The notes under the pieces: generated by a model
The model's input: only the letters and a program-made list of their open reading frames with translations
Databases searched by the model: none
What the model was told of the DNA's origin: nothing
Part shown: positions 36,699 through 48,321 of the stretch, piece after piece
Layout of the letters: each line of letters starts with the position of its first letter
Position numbering within the stretch: the stretch's first letter is position 1
Position numbers and translations under genes: made by a program
DNA from: Dermacentor variabilis
Lineage: Eukaryota; Arthropoda; Arachnida; Ixodida; Ixodidae
NCBI RefSeq assembly: GCF_050947875.1
Contig: NC_134572.1
Location: 153,781,105-153,845,104 of the forward strand
Direction: 5' to 3'
DNA: 64,000 nt

Positions 36699-38280
36699 CA
36701 ACTCGGATTGAGTATAACAGTTTCCGATATTATATTTTTCGGAGCCTCTTCTCCGGGACGCTATCATTGGGATGTGGGTGCAGCTGTCGTGAAACATATA
36801 GCTTAAGTATGACCATAACTTTCTTCATATATAACTATATCCTTGGCCAATCCCCCATTGTGGGTGTGAGCAACTCTCGAAAGAAACCAAGCAAGCACTG
36901 TGTGAGATACTAGTGAACAACCAAATGCTACACTTGCAATTTATTAACTGCATCTACGAAGTTGCAAGCCAATGAATCTGTTTCCTGTCATTGGGACCAA
37001 CGCACGCGATCACGTCACCAGAAGCCGATGTAGTCTCCGATGTGCTACAGCGTTAGGTGAAGTTGGGTCCTCATGATGACTCGGCCACCGCTACTACAGA
37101 CGGGGCACCATCAATATTGTCTGAATTGAATGGTAATCAAGCGCCTCGAATATAGTCACACTGCCACATTCAGGCCGAACCATCCCTTGACAGAGAAGGC
37201 CGTGTCCTTTTTTTTGGCTGCCGATATAAAACAGCGCTACGAGTCGGCGCCCCTATTAATTGAACCAGCGCCTGTGATGCGCGGTAAGAATCCACGGCTG
37301 ACAAAGTAGACACACATGAAACGGCACCCGCAAACTTGTCTTGCGTCTAGAAAAGCTAGCGCAGCACGCCAGAAACAGTTGCAAGAAGAAAACACTTACC
37401 AAGTTCAAGTACCCTCCCGTATCACAAGTATCACAAGTATCCTCCCAATATTCAAACTTTATATCTGATGAACCTGCAACCGTTTATTGCTTGCAGTTGC
37501 ACAGGGGTTCGCTACATCTTGCATGCATCACGGGCAACGGGTATTTGTTTGTGAACTCCATGAAACGTTACTGCGCCAAACAAACGTATAGGCGAGGTGA
37601 AAAAAGCGAAACTATCGCACCGTATACCTTGAAACCTCAAACCGCCACATTAGCGTGTATTCCATCATATACCAACGCGAGAGAGCAAGGAGCGATGATG
37701 TTGCTAAAATTGAAGCCAGCAGACACATGCGCAGTATGTCTGCTGGCTCTAATTCAATAAACTGCGTCGAAGTTTAAAGGTTACTATGCACAGGTTACGC
37801 ACTGGATGTTACTGATGTAACCCTGAAATTGACTCTGTAACCTATGAACTGCTTTCAATGAGAACGTGAAGCCCTTATAGTTAGCTAAAATTATTTAAAC
37901 AGCAAAACAACTGTCGCACTAACCTATATATTATAGGATAATGCCGCGTAGAAGGTACAAGTTACCAAGCATAGAGTGCGCGCGTTCTTATCAATGAAGC
38001 TGTCAATGTGATCTAGGGCGACCGAGCTTTGAAGCAAAAAAAATTACAGCAAGTAAGAATGTAAGAAGCCTCTACAGCGCATGAGCAGGCACAGATATGC
38101 GATATGCGTATTTGAGCACCTGTGGCCAACATGCCTGCGCACCAACTTGGTCAGGCATATGCATTACCTCGAGCCGAAGTGCGGTCTCCTCATGAGCCCA
38201 GTGCAAGTGGGCAAGGCTCGGGCATACGTAACGAAGGTGCTCTACAAAATACAACATGCAAAAATGTTATGTGGCACTGA
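36699..38280. other. No recognised gene; longest frame 139 codons
   Basis: The plus frame 37341-37760 has no recognisable family features and no codon or splice context that argues for a gene. It ends within the inverted repeat at 37708-37751. Confidence 0.35.
37708..37754. repeat. Inverted repeat, 18-bp arms
   Basis: Arms 37708-37725 and 37737-37754 share AGCCAGCAGACA / TGTCTGCTGGCT exactly with AATT at the outer ends and two mismatches between; the loop is 11 nt. Confidence 0.85.
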
Positions 38281-38289
38281 CACGCACTG

Positions 38290-38564
38290 ATCAAGGACAC
38301 CCTGACTATCTATTAGAATCGTAGGAGTGCGATTGGGATGGTCCGCCTGTACGACAACATGGTCGCAAGATGACTGCTTTTGGAGGAAAGTGCAGAAACA
38401 CGGAGTGCGATTACACCGCGACGAACATTCGACGAAAGTGTGTGCAGTGTGGAGCATGGGGTAACGTGGAGGGAACAATTGAACATGTCTTGCTAGAAGG
38501 CCAAAGACTGAGTATACGCCGTGCTAATACGTCTCTGCCGGTGGCACTCGGCTTTGAAGATTGA
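38290..38564 (+). pseudogene. LINE C-terminal zinc-finger scrap
   Basis: The frame to 38564 encodes CVQCGAWGNVEGTIEHVLLE, then RRANTSLPVALGFED and a stop, corresponding to the CxxC...H end of an I/R1-like LINE ORF2 (the final Cys after LLE is Gly). Upstream sequence is too decayed to assign. Confidence 0.5.
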
Positions 38565-38826
38565 TCTAAACTATTGCTCTCTGGCGGCAGTCAGAACGTC
38601 AAAGCAAAGTCTGGAAGCGCCGGTGTTGAAACTGCAGGAGCCAGTAGACAGTCAACAGCCACAGCAGATGTCGATGTCGGACAGTGACTGCTGGATTCCG
38701 TACCTGAAGCATCGCCATTGTGACTGCTTGCAATTTCTTTCTTATTCTTTCTTAAAGAACAATATCATTATTACTTCTAGGAGATAACTTTCGTCTGCCC
38801 GCTTAAGAGTGGGAAAAGTACTATAT

Positions 38827-39246
38827 TGACACGTGTACTTATATTTAACGGGCGACCACGTTTCGCCACCTAACAAATGTTCTCGCACAGCGCGGGACGC
38901 GTCTGCATGTATCCGAAGTTTCTGGAAAGTTATCGATGCTTCAATCCGCTGCCTGTTGTCACCGAACCTGGTGTTATCTGATTTCATCGCACGACTCGAA
39001 TGTTGTAGAACTTTGTGGAAGGCATGCGGGTCCCAACGATTAGTCTGGAACATTCGATGACTGCTGTATAAAAGCCGACGCACTTGACCCGCTGATCAGA
39101 TTTTCTACGATCGCCGACCGTGTTCGCCGCTATCGTTGTGCTTTAAGTGTAGCCTCTTTCTGTTGGCACAGGTTCGCCCAATAAAAGTTAGTTTTGTCTT
39201 TCACAGTATTTGCTACTGTGTTCTTCAACGTCACCACCACGTGACA
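38827..39246 (+). repeat. 5' LTR of the complete Gypsy element
   Basis: 420 bp; TGACACGTGTACTTATA at the start. TATAAAAG at 39069 is a TATA box and AATAAAAG at 39180 a polyadenylation signal. A primer-binding-like CTGGTGGAGGTGC follows directly. Confidence 0.95.
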
Positions 39247-39268
39247 TCTGGTGGAGGTGCTTTTCGTT

Positions 39269-40464
39269 CATGTACCGGACGCCCCCGACAAGCCGTGATC
39301 CAAGCCCTGACCGCAAAGAGAACACCAACGCTGTCCCGGACCATCGAGCAAGCCGCCGTCTTCAACAGCTGCCGGACTTCTACCTGAGCACGCACTTCTA
39401 CCTGAGAAGACGAAGAAGATTGTGGACAAGGCAACCCCAATGGCACCCCAGCGTCCCCCATCGCGCTGCAGCAGCCCAGGGAACCTCCGACGTTCTGCGG
39501 ATCAACATTCGAGGACCCGGAAACCTGGCTCGAGACCTATGAGAGGGTCGCTACGTTTAACAGTTGGGATAGCGACGGCAACCTGCGGCATGTCTATTTC
39601 GCACTGAAAGACGCCGCCAGGAACTGGTTCGAGAATCGAGAAGCCACCTTAACGACGTGGGACCTGTTCCGAAGCGGCTTCTTGCAAACATTTGTAAGCG
39701 TCGTGCGAAAAGACCGAGCCGAAGCACTACTAGAAAGCAGAGTGCAGCGGCCAAAGTAGACGATCGCGATCTTCACGGAGGAGATGGCCCGTCTTTTCCG
39801 GCACACCGACCAGGAAATGTCAGAGGAGAAAAAAGTCCGCTTCCTGATGCGGGGCATCAAGAAAGAACTTTTCGCAGGACTTATTCGTAACCCGCCGAAG
39901 ACCGTAGCTGAGTTTTCTGTAGAGGCATCGACGATCGAGAAAACTCTGGAGATGCGCACATGGCAATATAACCGCCAGGGGCTCACGCAGCGGTACGCCA
40001 TCCAAGGACTGGATTCCGGCAACCTTCAGGAGACCATCAGGGCCATTGTGCGCGAAGAAATGCGCAAGGCCCGGCCTTCGTCGCAGCCCCAAGTGGCTTC
40101 GATCGCCGACATCGTGAAAGAAGAGGTGCACCGATCGCTTGGAGTTCCCGAGCTGCAACCACAATTACCGCAGCCACAGCCAGAAGCGATGACATACGCC
40201 GCCGTCGAACGCCGTCAAGGTCCCCCTCCGTTACCAAGCCAGGGCCCTGCAACGACGCAATTCCGTCGTCCGCCGCCGCCGCCGCCAGCACGCCCACCCG
40301 TCGCCCAGCGCACCTACGCGAGGAAGACGGACATTTGGCGAGCCCCCGACCACCGCCCGCTCTGCTATCACTGCGGAGAAGCCGGCCATGTGTATCGCCG
40401 ATGCCCATACCGGGAGATGGGACTGCGAGGTTTCGCCGTCAACGCTCCGCGCCCGCAGCAATAG
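39269..40464 (+). pseudogene. gag of the complete Gypsy element
   Basis: Reads through several frames. The capsid part has FEDPETWLETYERVATFNSW and RNWFENREATLTTWDLF (39500-39660), and continues with FTEEMARLFRHTDQEMSEEK and SVEASTIEKTLEMRT. A zinc knuckle CYHCGEAGHVYRRC (about 40368-40410) follows a Pro-rich stretch. A TAG at 39757-39759 and a frameshift near 39440 break the ORF. The stop at 40464 is the normal kind of gag end. Confidence 0.92.
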
Positions 40465-40639
40465 AACGCCCTCGTGATATCGCCCACTACCTCGCCGCTA
40501 CTCAGTGGAGCTCTCGACGACCGTCGCATTCGCCATCACCAGGCCGCTACCTCTCGCCGCAGCGCCGATCATACACTGGCCCAGCCCGGGGCCGGTCCGA
40601 CAGCCCATATCCGGAAAACTAAAAGCAGCAACCGATGGA

Positions 40640-42134
40640 GGTGCGGTTGCTGTTCGTCAAACTGACGAAGATCCTCCACCGCCGACGAAGACGACAAAGA
40701 AACCATCTCGACGACCTAATGAAGACACGCCGCCGTCCCGACGAAGTCAGGAAGCCAAGACTACACCGACGAAAGACGCCTTGACGACGCGACGTTCCAG
40801 CTTCAGTTCAACACGACGCAGCCGTGATCCGATGCCAAGACCCAACTGCAACGCCAGAGAAAGAACCACCGACCTCGACGTACTTCTCGACGGTCACGCA
40901 GTCACTTAGTTAGTCGACACAGGGCAGATTACTCCGTAATGAGTGGACACATCGCCGCCCAGTTGAAGAAGGTTAAGACTGTATGGGAGGGCCCCCAAAT
41001 TCGGACCGCTGGAGGACACCTCATTACGCCGACTGGAATCTGCAAAGCAAGAATAACGTTCATGACCGGACTTACCTTGCCACCTTCGTTATCCTCCAAC
41101 AGTGTTCACGAGACGTCATTCTCGGCATGGACTTCCTGAACCATCACGGCGCAACCATCGACCTGAAGTCAAAATCGATAACGTTGTCGGAAGATCAAGC
41201 GATACCGCCGGAGAGCTTTCGCAGTCACCACGCCTTGAGTATTCTCGAAGATCAAGTGAGCATCCCGCCTCGCTCGAGCATTGTTATTTCGGTCGACACC
41301 GAAACACCCGCTGACGTAGAAGGCGTCATCGAAGGCGACCAAAGTCTACTGCTGGACCGTGAAATTTGCGTCGCAAGAGGGATCGATCGACTGCACGGAG
41401 GAAAAACTGAAGTGTTGCTGACAAACTTCAGCCAAGAGTTCAAGCATATCAACAAGGGCACGACGATCGCGTACATCGAGGAAATTCTGGAAACCAGTAA
41501 TGCGTTTGTCCTCTGGGATTCCGCCGCATCTACCCGGACGACGATGGTTCGCGAACCATACTACGACATTAATCCAAGTCTCCCCGTGATTAAGCAGCAG
41601 CAGCTCAGAAGTCTGCTCCGACGATACAAAGGCTGCTTTTTGACGTCATCGAGGATCCGACAAACACCAGTCACCAAGCATCGCATAATCACTGAGGAGT
41701 GCGCTCGACCACTCCGCCAGAGCCCTTACCGAATTTCGCCGCCAGAACGAGCAGCTATAAGAGAACAAGTCGACGAAATGCTACGCCATGACATCATCCA
41801 GCCGTCGAAAAGCCCGTGGGCGTCTCCAGTGGTTTTAGTGAAGAAAAATGACGGAACCCTACGTTTCTGCGTCGATTATCGTCGACTGAACAAAATCACG
41901 AAGAAAGATGTATACCCCCTCCCACGGATAGACGACGCATCGGATCGGCTCTGCAATGCTAAATACTTCTCATCGATGGACCTAAAGTCTGGCTACTGGC
42001 AAATAGAAGTCGACGAAATGGATCGCGAAAAGACCGCCTTCATCACGCCAGACAGCCTCTATGAGTTCAAGGTTATGCCATTTGGACTGTGCTCGGCGCC
42101 TGCAACGTTCCAGCGCGTGATGGACACGGTTTAA
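40640..42134 (+). pseudogene. Protease and first half of RT of the complete Gypsy element
   Basis: Protease: VLLDGHAVT then LVDTGQIT around the active site at 40913-40930, with stops on either side (40907-40909, 40937-40939), and SRDVILGMDFLNHHGATIDL in the reopened frame (41099-41160). RT: IIQPSKSPWASPVVLVKKND, RFCVDYRRLNKITKKDVYPL, SMDLKSGYWQIEVDEMDREK and KVMPFGLCSAPATFQRVMD. The frame breaks at 42134, just before the catalytic loop. Confidence 0.95.
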
Positions 42135-43168
42135 CAGGATTGAAGTGGCAGACCTGTCTCGTTTATTTGGATGACGTCGTCGTCTTCGCCGGAAATTTCG
42201 ACGATCACCTCTGGCGGCTAGCGACAGTACTAGAGGCCATCAAGTCGTCAGGGCTTATTCTGAAGCCGGAAAAATGCCGCTTCGCTTACGATGAGCTTCT
42301 GTTCCTAGGCCACGTAATCAGCAAATCTAGTGTCCGTCTAGACCTGCAAAAAACAGCTGCCATCGCACAGTTCCCGCAACCCATCAACAAGAAGGCAGTG
42401 CGTAGATTCCATGGCATGTGTGCCTACTACTGGCGCTTTGTCAAGAACTGTTCACGCATCGCCGAGCCTTTGACACATCTAACTAAATGTGATGTTGATT
42501 TCAAGTGGGAAACGCCGCAGGCCAACGCATTTGAAGAACTCAAACGACGGATGCAGTCGCCGCCGGTACTTGCGCACTTCGACGAGTGCGCGTATACAGA
42601 AATCCATAGTGATGCCAGTAGCCTAGGCCTCGGTGCCGTTCTAGTCCAGAGAAGAAACGGAGACGAACAGGTGATAGCTTACGCTAGCCGGTCGCTGTCA
42701 AAAGCGGAAGGCAACTATTCTACGACCGAAAAGGAATGCCTCGCCATCGTTTGGGCTACAACTAAATTTTGCCCTTCTCTTTATGGCAGGCCATTCAAAG
42801 TCGTCAGTGACCATCACGCTTTGTGTTGGCTAGCAAATATAAAGGATCCTTCAGGACGACTGTCGCGGTGGAGCCTCAGACTACAAGAATACGACATCAC
42901 TGTAACCTACAAGTCTGGACGAAAACACTCCGATGCCGATTGCCTATCACGCGCACCCATTGACCCGCCGCCGCAAGATGACGAGAATGACGACGCCTTT
43001 CTTGGAATTATAAGAGCGGAAGACTTCACTGAACAGCAACGGGCAGACCCGGAGCTAAAAGGCCTCTTCGAATATTTGGAAGGGCACACCAACGTTGTCC
43101 CCAGGGAATTTGAGCGCGGATTATCTTCCTTCACGCTTCAAAACAATCTCCTCGTGAAGAACTTCTGA
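42135..43168 (+). pseudogene. RT catalytic part and RNase H of the complete Gypsy element
   Basis: Frame 42089-43168: CLVYLDDVVVFAGNFDDHLW contains the intact YLDD active site; then LILKPEKCRFAYDELLFLGH, VRRFHGMCAYYWRFVKNCSR (connection), and RNase H with EIHSDASSLGLGAVLVQR, VIAYASRSLSKAEGNYSTTE and KVVSDHHALCWL, ending HSDADCLSRAP. The first RNase H Asp (SDAS) and the later Glu (TEKE) and Asp (SDHH) are present. Confidence 0.95.
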
Positions 43169-43169
43169 C

Positions 43170-44282
43170 CAGTCCGCGCTAATTACCTTCTTGTTGTCAC
43201 ATCAGGACTTCGTCCAGAAGTATTGCATGCCCTACATGACGATCCGACCGCTGGACACCTCGGATTTTCCCGGACACTATCGAGGATACAAGAAAAGTAT
43301 TATTGGCCGCGCCTGACCGCCGACGTCACCCGTTATGTCCGAACATGCCGAGACTGTCAGCGACGCAAGACACCGCCGACAAGGCCAGCCGGATTACTAC
43401 AGCCAATCGTGCCTCCTTGCCGACCATTCCAGCAGGTCGGGATGGACTTGCTGGGACCCTTTCCGACGTCAATAACCGGAAATAAGTGGATCGTCGTGGC
43501 GACGGGCTACCTCACCCGCTTCGCTGACACAAAAGCACTGCCGAAAGGTAGTGCAGCCGAAGTGGCGAAATTCTTTGTCGAAAATATCCTGCTACGGCAT
43601 GGCGCCCCAGAAGTCCTCATCACCGACAGAGGAACGGCCTTTACAGCGCAGCTCAGCCAAGCCATTCTGAAATACAGTCAGACAACGCACAGGAGGACAA
43701 CGGCCTACCACCCGCAGACGAATGGTCTTACGGAGCGGCTGAATAAGACCCTCGCCGACATGCTAGCGATGTACGTCGACGTCTAACACAAGACCTGCGA
43801 TGCCATCCTGCCGTACGTAAGATTCGCTTACAACACGGTGGTGCAAGAAACAACACAGATCACGCCGTTCAAGCTGGTCTACTGCAGGAACCCGACGACG
43901 ACGCTCGACGCCGTGCTGCCGCACGTCACTGACGAGGAGAACCTTGACGTCGCTACCTACCTCCAGCGCGCCGAAGAAGCCCGACAGCTCGCCCGCCTGC
44001 GGATCAAGAACCAGCAGAGGACCGACAGCCGACACTACAACCTCCGACGACGCTTCGTCGAGTACCAGCCCGGCGACCGTGTTTGGGTGTGGACCCCGAT
44101 ACGCCGACGGGGACTCAGTGAAAAACTACTGCGACGATATTTCAGACCCTACAAGGTCATCCGACGTATTGGCGCACTGGAACTATGAGGTCGTGCCAGA
44201 CGGCATTTCGCATTCACAGCGACGCCGCGCAGGATCTGAAGTGGTCCACGTGGTGCGCCTGAAACCCGTTCACGGACGCTGA
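43170..44282 (+). pseudogene. Integrase of the complete Gypsy element
   Basis: Zinc domain: LHDDPTAGHLGFSRTLSRIQ and CRDCQRRK. Core: GMDLLGPFPTSITGNKWIVV, VLITDRGTAFTAQLSQAI, and YHPQTNGLTERLNKTLADML supply the D, D and E positions. A TAA at 43784-43786 interrupts the core, then the C-terminal GPY-type domain follows (YQPGDRVWVWTPIRRRGLSE, LLRRYFRPYKVIRRIG) with a frameshift near 44185 and the end KPVHGR at 44282. Confidence 0.95.
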
Positions 44283-44381
44283 CGAACTTCATTTTTTTTG
44301 TTTTGTTTGCTAGGAGTGCTTTTCTTTTATTACTTTCGTTTATTTGCAGCATCGGGTCGATGCTTCTTAAGAGGGGGGTAT

Positions 44382-44801
44382 TGACACGTGTACTTATATT
44401 TAACGGGCGACCACGTTTCGCCGCCTAACAAATGTTATCGCACAGCGCGGGACCCGTCTGCATGTATCCGAAGTTTCTGGAAAGATATCGATGCTTCTAT
44501 CCGCTGCCTGTTGTCGCCGAACCTGGTGTTATCTAATTTCATCGCACGACTCGAATGTTGTAGAACTTTGTGGAAGGCATGCGGCTCCCAACGATTAGTC
44601 TGGAACATTCGATGACTGCTGTATAAAAGACGACGCACTTGACACGCTGATCAGATTTTCGACGATCGCCGACCGTGTTCGCCGCTATCATTGTGCTATA
44701 GGTGTAGCCTGTTTTTGTGAGCACAGGTTCGCCCAATAAAAGTTAGTTTTGTCTTTCACAGTATTTGCCACTGTGTTCTTCAACGTCACCACCACGTGAC
44801 A
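44382..44801 (+). repeat. 3' LTR of the complete Gypsy element
   Basis: 420 bp, colinear with 38827-39246 with about 19-20 substitutions, concentrated near 44690-44725. Preceded by a G-rich polypurine tract at about 44370-44380. Confidence 0.95.
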
Positions 44802-45204
44802 ATATTATCATCGTTACCGTCATCATCATCAGACAGAGCTCTGTAGGGTGCCATGGTCTAGACCTCAGTTGAAGTCAACAAACCGGAGAGCGAAATTAGT
44901 TTTAAAGAAAGACTCGGGAACATGGACAAGGAAATTGTGTGGCAACAGGCAACAAATATCCGTGCCTGAAAAGCGTGGACATGGACTGCAGGCCGATACC
45001 AAGTAGGTTGGCAACAAAGGACAGGATAACTGATAGTGTAACTAGATAATCCCGAGTAAAGAAAACATAAAGCCACAGAAATATAAACAGCAAATGGTAT
45101 GCAAGACAGATTTTAAGACTAATGTCACATTGTACTGGCCCTTGCACAGAATCATGACAATGCAATTGAGTGATTTGGAGAGAGCTGTAAAGCTTACGAC
45201 GACC
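44802..45204. other. No recognised feature
   Basis: A short CATCATCATCATC run (44818-44830) lies near the Gypsy 3' flank; otherwise nothing recognised. Confidence 0.4.
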
Positions 45205-45466
45205 TCGTTGTCGTCAACATTATTTTATTTGTTATTTCTCACAGTACCCACAGCGCCAGTTTGGCATTACAGTGGGAGGGAGTAGTACATATATCATTGA
45301 CAAACAGCAGTTAATATAGAATACACGAAAAAAAATATACAGATCAGGGAAAATCGCCGTCACAACAAAAAGAAGAAACAAAGAAGCAGAGCATAACCGT
45401 ACATGTGCGAAGTAAACAAAGCGGTTCTGTTAACGCAAGCACAAAGTGCAGAGAAAAAAAATTGCG

Positions 45467-47118
45467 TCATACGGCTGAAGCAAAGGCATCATTTGAAGAT
45501 AGCGATACAACATCGCTGGACAACCTGTTCCACTCACTGACCGTTTTAGCAAAAATGACATTTAAAAAGCCCCGTTCTACATCTGTGCTCTTTAATTTTA
45601 AGTGGGTGATCGCGCCTGCCAGAAATGTACTCCGGTGGCCTTGTGTAGCTATCACGATTCAGGCCGGTTATAGAATGGTATATATTGTGCAAAAATTTTA
45701 ATCTGAATGTTTTTCTACGATTTTGAAGTGTATTCCAGCCTAATGTTTCCTTTGTTTGGGATGCGCTAAAATACGGAGTATAATTTTGAACCACGAAACG
45801 GGCTGCTAAGCTTTGTACTCTTTCTAGTTTCTTTGTCTGTCGCAGTCCACGGGTCCCAGACAGTACAAGCATATTCCAGTATTGGTCTTATGTTAGTCTT
45901 GTAAAGCAGGTTCCTTGTTTCTAAAGGAAAGCACTTCGCATTTCTACGTAGCATAGCAAGAACTCTATACGCCATAGCAATTATATAGTTAACATGACGG
46001 TGCCAGCATAGTTGAGGCGTCAAGTACACCCGAAGGTATTTATATTCACACACGGATGCAAGATTTGTCCCGTTAATGCTATATGTATATACATTTGGTG
46101 ACCTTTCTCTCGTAAAGCACATCTGCACAGTTTTATCAAGATTTATACTCATGCCCCATTTATCACACCACTCTGCAACCTTGTCTAAATCCTTCTGTAG
46201 TTCATTATAATCATCGGGACCTTTCGTAACACGATACAAAACGCAGTTGTCCGCGAACAATCGGATGAAAGATATGCCAACGGTAATCTCATTCATATAT
46301 AACAAACAATGGAGGAACCAAAACTGAACCTTGAGGCACCCTCGATGGCACATCAACACCATGCGACAGCGTACCTCCAACGACAACGCGTTGTGTCCTA
46401 CAATTTAAGTATTCTTTTATCCATTCAACAACGTTTTATTTATGTTGTACCAGGATAATTCTTCAAGCACTAAAGGATGGGGCACTAGGTCAAGAGCCTT
46501 CCTGAAGTCTAAAAAAATGCTATTTACACAGCCCCCTTTGTCAAGAGTGGATGCTAGGTCGTGCGTTAATTCTGTAAGCTGAGTAATACAAGAAACACCA
46601 CTTCGAAATGCGTGTTGCTGAGGGATCAACAAGCAAAACAAATTTAAGTGAGTCATGATATTGCTAAAAAGTACATGCTCAAAGATCTTGCAAGGTACGC
46701 TAGTCAAGGACACCGGTCGATAATTAAACATATATTTTCGAGGTCCTGACTTCGGAATTGGAACAACATTGGCAATTTTCCAGTCTATAGGCAACATTCC
46801 GCATGTCAAGGACTTGGCAAAGAGCACATAAAGGTAGTTAGACAACGGGCCTGCACAAGCGGAAAGCAGAAAGTTCGGCAAGCCATCGGGACCGCTGGCA
46901 TTAGTGGTACTTAAACGCTCAAGTTGTAGTTGAATACCCCTCCCATCGAATACGGCGTCATTCATTGGTTCCCCTCCGATAAGCCCGTAGTGAAACATTG
47001 AATCAGTATTGGTTGCGCGCGCAGAAAAAACAGAACCGAAGAACGAGCTAAAACATTCTGCCTTATCTAGACTATCATGCACAAGAGACCCATTGTGTTC
47101 GAGCACAGGAATTGACAC
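45467..47118 (-). pseudogene. Reverse transcriptase of the CR1/L2-like LINE
   Basis: 46417-47118: NASGPDGLPNFLLSACAGPL, IANVVPIPKSGPRKYMFNYR, PVSLTSVPCKIFEHVL, HAFRSGVSCITQLTEL, NSIFLDFRKALDLVPH. 45766-46386: IRLFADNCVLYRVTKGPDDY, where the active site reads FADN instead of FADD, then MSINLDKTVQMCFTRE. 45467-45872: C-terminal RRDHPLKIKEHRCRTGLF and FAKTVSEWNRLSSDVV. The FADN change plus two frameshifts make it inactive. Confidence 0.92.
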
Positions 47119-47482
47119 TTCGTCTTTTCTATTCTTCTTGATAAACTGCCAGAATTCTCTAGGGTTACTTTTTAACTTAGAATGAAAAGAAGCATAAAAA
47201 ATACCTTTCGCGTGTGATATTGCGGAATTCGCCTCATTTGAAGCTTGTTGCTATTACTGCTTTTTCTACGGTGTCGGCTTCTTCCTGTACGCCTTGTATA
47301 CTTGATTTTTTTCCCAGTGCCCTACGAACTTCCCTCGTGAATCACGGCTTACTTCTAGCCCGCCTTGCCGTCATTACCCATGACGGGACAAATTGGTCAC
47401 GCAATTCGAAAATCTTCTTTTTGAGTAAACACCACAATTCGTCTACGTTAAACGACTCTGTCAATGTTTCAAATACGTCGAA

Positions 47483-48163
47483 TTACGAGTCGAGTGCCAA
47501 CGAGATTTCATCGACTTGTGCCTTTCGATAGCTGTATATCCGTCTACCTGCGCTATTAGCGGCTTTAATGTACTCCAATTTCAGTTTGCACAAAACAGCG
47601 TTATGGTCACTTATGCCTGGCAAGATCAGCACAGGTTGCGTATCCACAGGCAAATTAGTAAAAAGTAAGTCTAACACATTGCTTCCACGAGTAGGTTGGC
47701 ACACCAACTGCGATAGCGCAAATGAGTTGTGTAACTTCATCAATTCTTTCGCTGACGCACTAAACACTTTAGGTATTGTCGAATTTTGCAACCAATTAAT
47801 TTTGGGCAAATTAAAATCACCACCGATAACTAAGGAGTCATAATTTCTCACTTCTACATCTTCCACTAGCTTAGTTAAAGCCTGTACCTTTCTGCCAGGA
47901 GGCCTGTAAAAGGAACACACCGTCAGTGATTTTCCATTTTTCAAACAAAGTTGCTCCCAGACAGCCTCAGTAGAATCATCTGGCTTGCGTAACATCTGCG
48001 ACTGTATATTTTGATCAACGAGAATGAACACACCGCCTCCGTGACAGTCTCGACCTTTTCTATAGCTAACGTAGTTGCTAGGAAAGACATCACAATCCCT
48101 ATCGTTACCATCTAACCACGATTCAGTGCCCAAAATTACAGATGGTTTACTCATGTCAACCAA
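47483..48163 (-). pseudogene. APE endonuclease of the CR1/L2-like LINE
   Basis: A 226-codon frame with SVILGTESWLDGNDRDCDVF (catalytic Glu block), GGGVFILVD, VCSFYRPPG, LVIGGDFNLPKINW, GSNVLDLLFTN and GISDHNAVLCKL. All main APE blocks are intact within this frame, so this domain alone appears undamaged. Upstream start codon for ORF2 is uncertain. Confidence 0.92.
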
Positions 48164-48321
48164 GTTAAAAAATTTATCTGTATTGTTTCGGAGGCTTCTG
48201 CAGTTAACGATAAGGAACGATAAAAACGCACCTATCTCTCGGCTTTGTCAAACTCTCACAACCTTCCCCATGGATTCGTCATAAACATACTTCATATTAT
48301 GCAAGTAGAGTACGGCACGCT

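Larger units (their letters stand above)
38827..44801 (+). mobile_element. Complete Gypsy-type LTR retrotransposon, 5975 bp
   Basis: Two 420-bp LTRs (38827-39246, 44382-44801) with perfect inverted ends TGACACGTG...CACGTGACA, and ATAT on both flanks (38823-38826 and 44802-44805), a 4-bp target duplication. The interior holds gag, protease, RT, RNase H and integrase in canonical Gypsy order and a polypurine tract AAGAGGGGGG before the 3' LTR. By eye the LTRs differ at about 19-20 of 420 positions (under 5 percent), so it is younger than the 13906 element, yet frameshifts and stops have already disabled it. Confidence 0.96.

Noticed and set aside
37341..37760. A 139-codon host gene
   Set aside because: No motif, no splice or promoter support, and the end runs into an inverted repeat.
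40037..40461. Minus-strand frames of 76-123 codons opposite the Gypsy gag
   Set aside because: Shadows of the Pro/Arg-rich gag coding.
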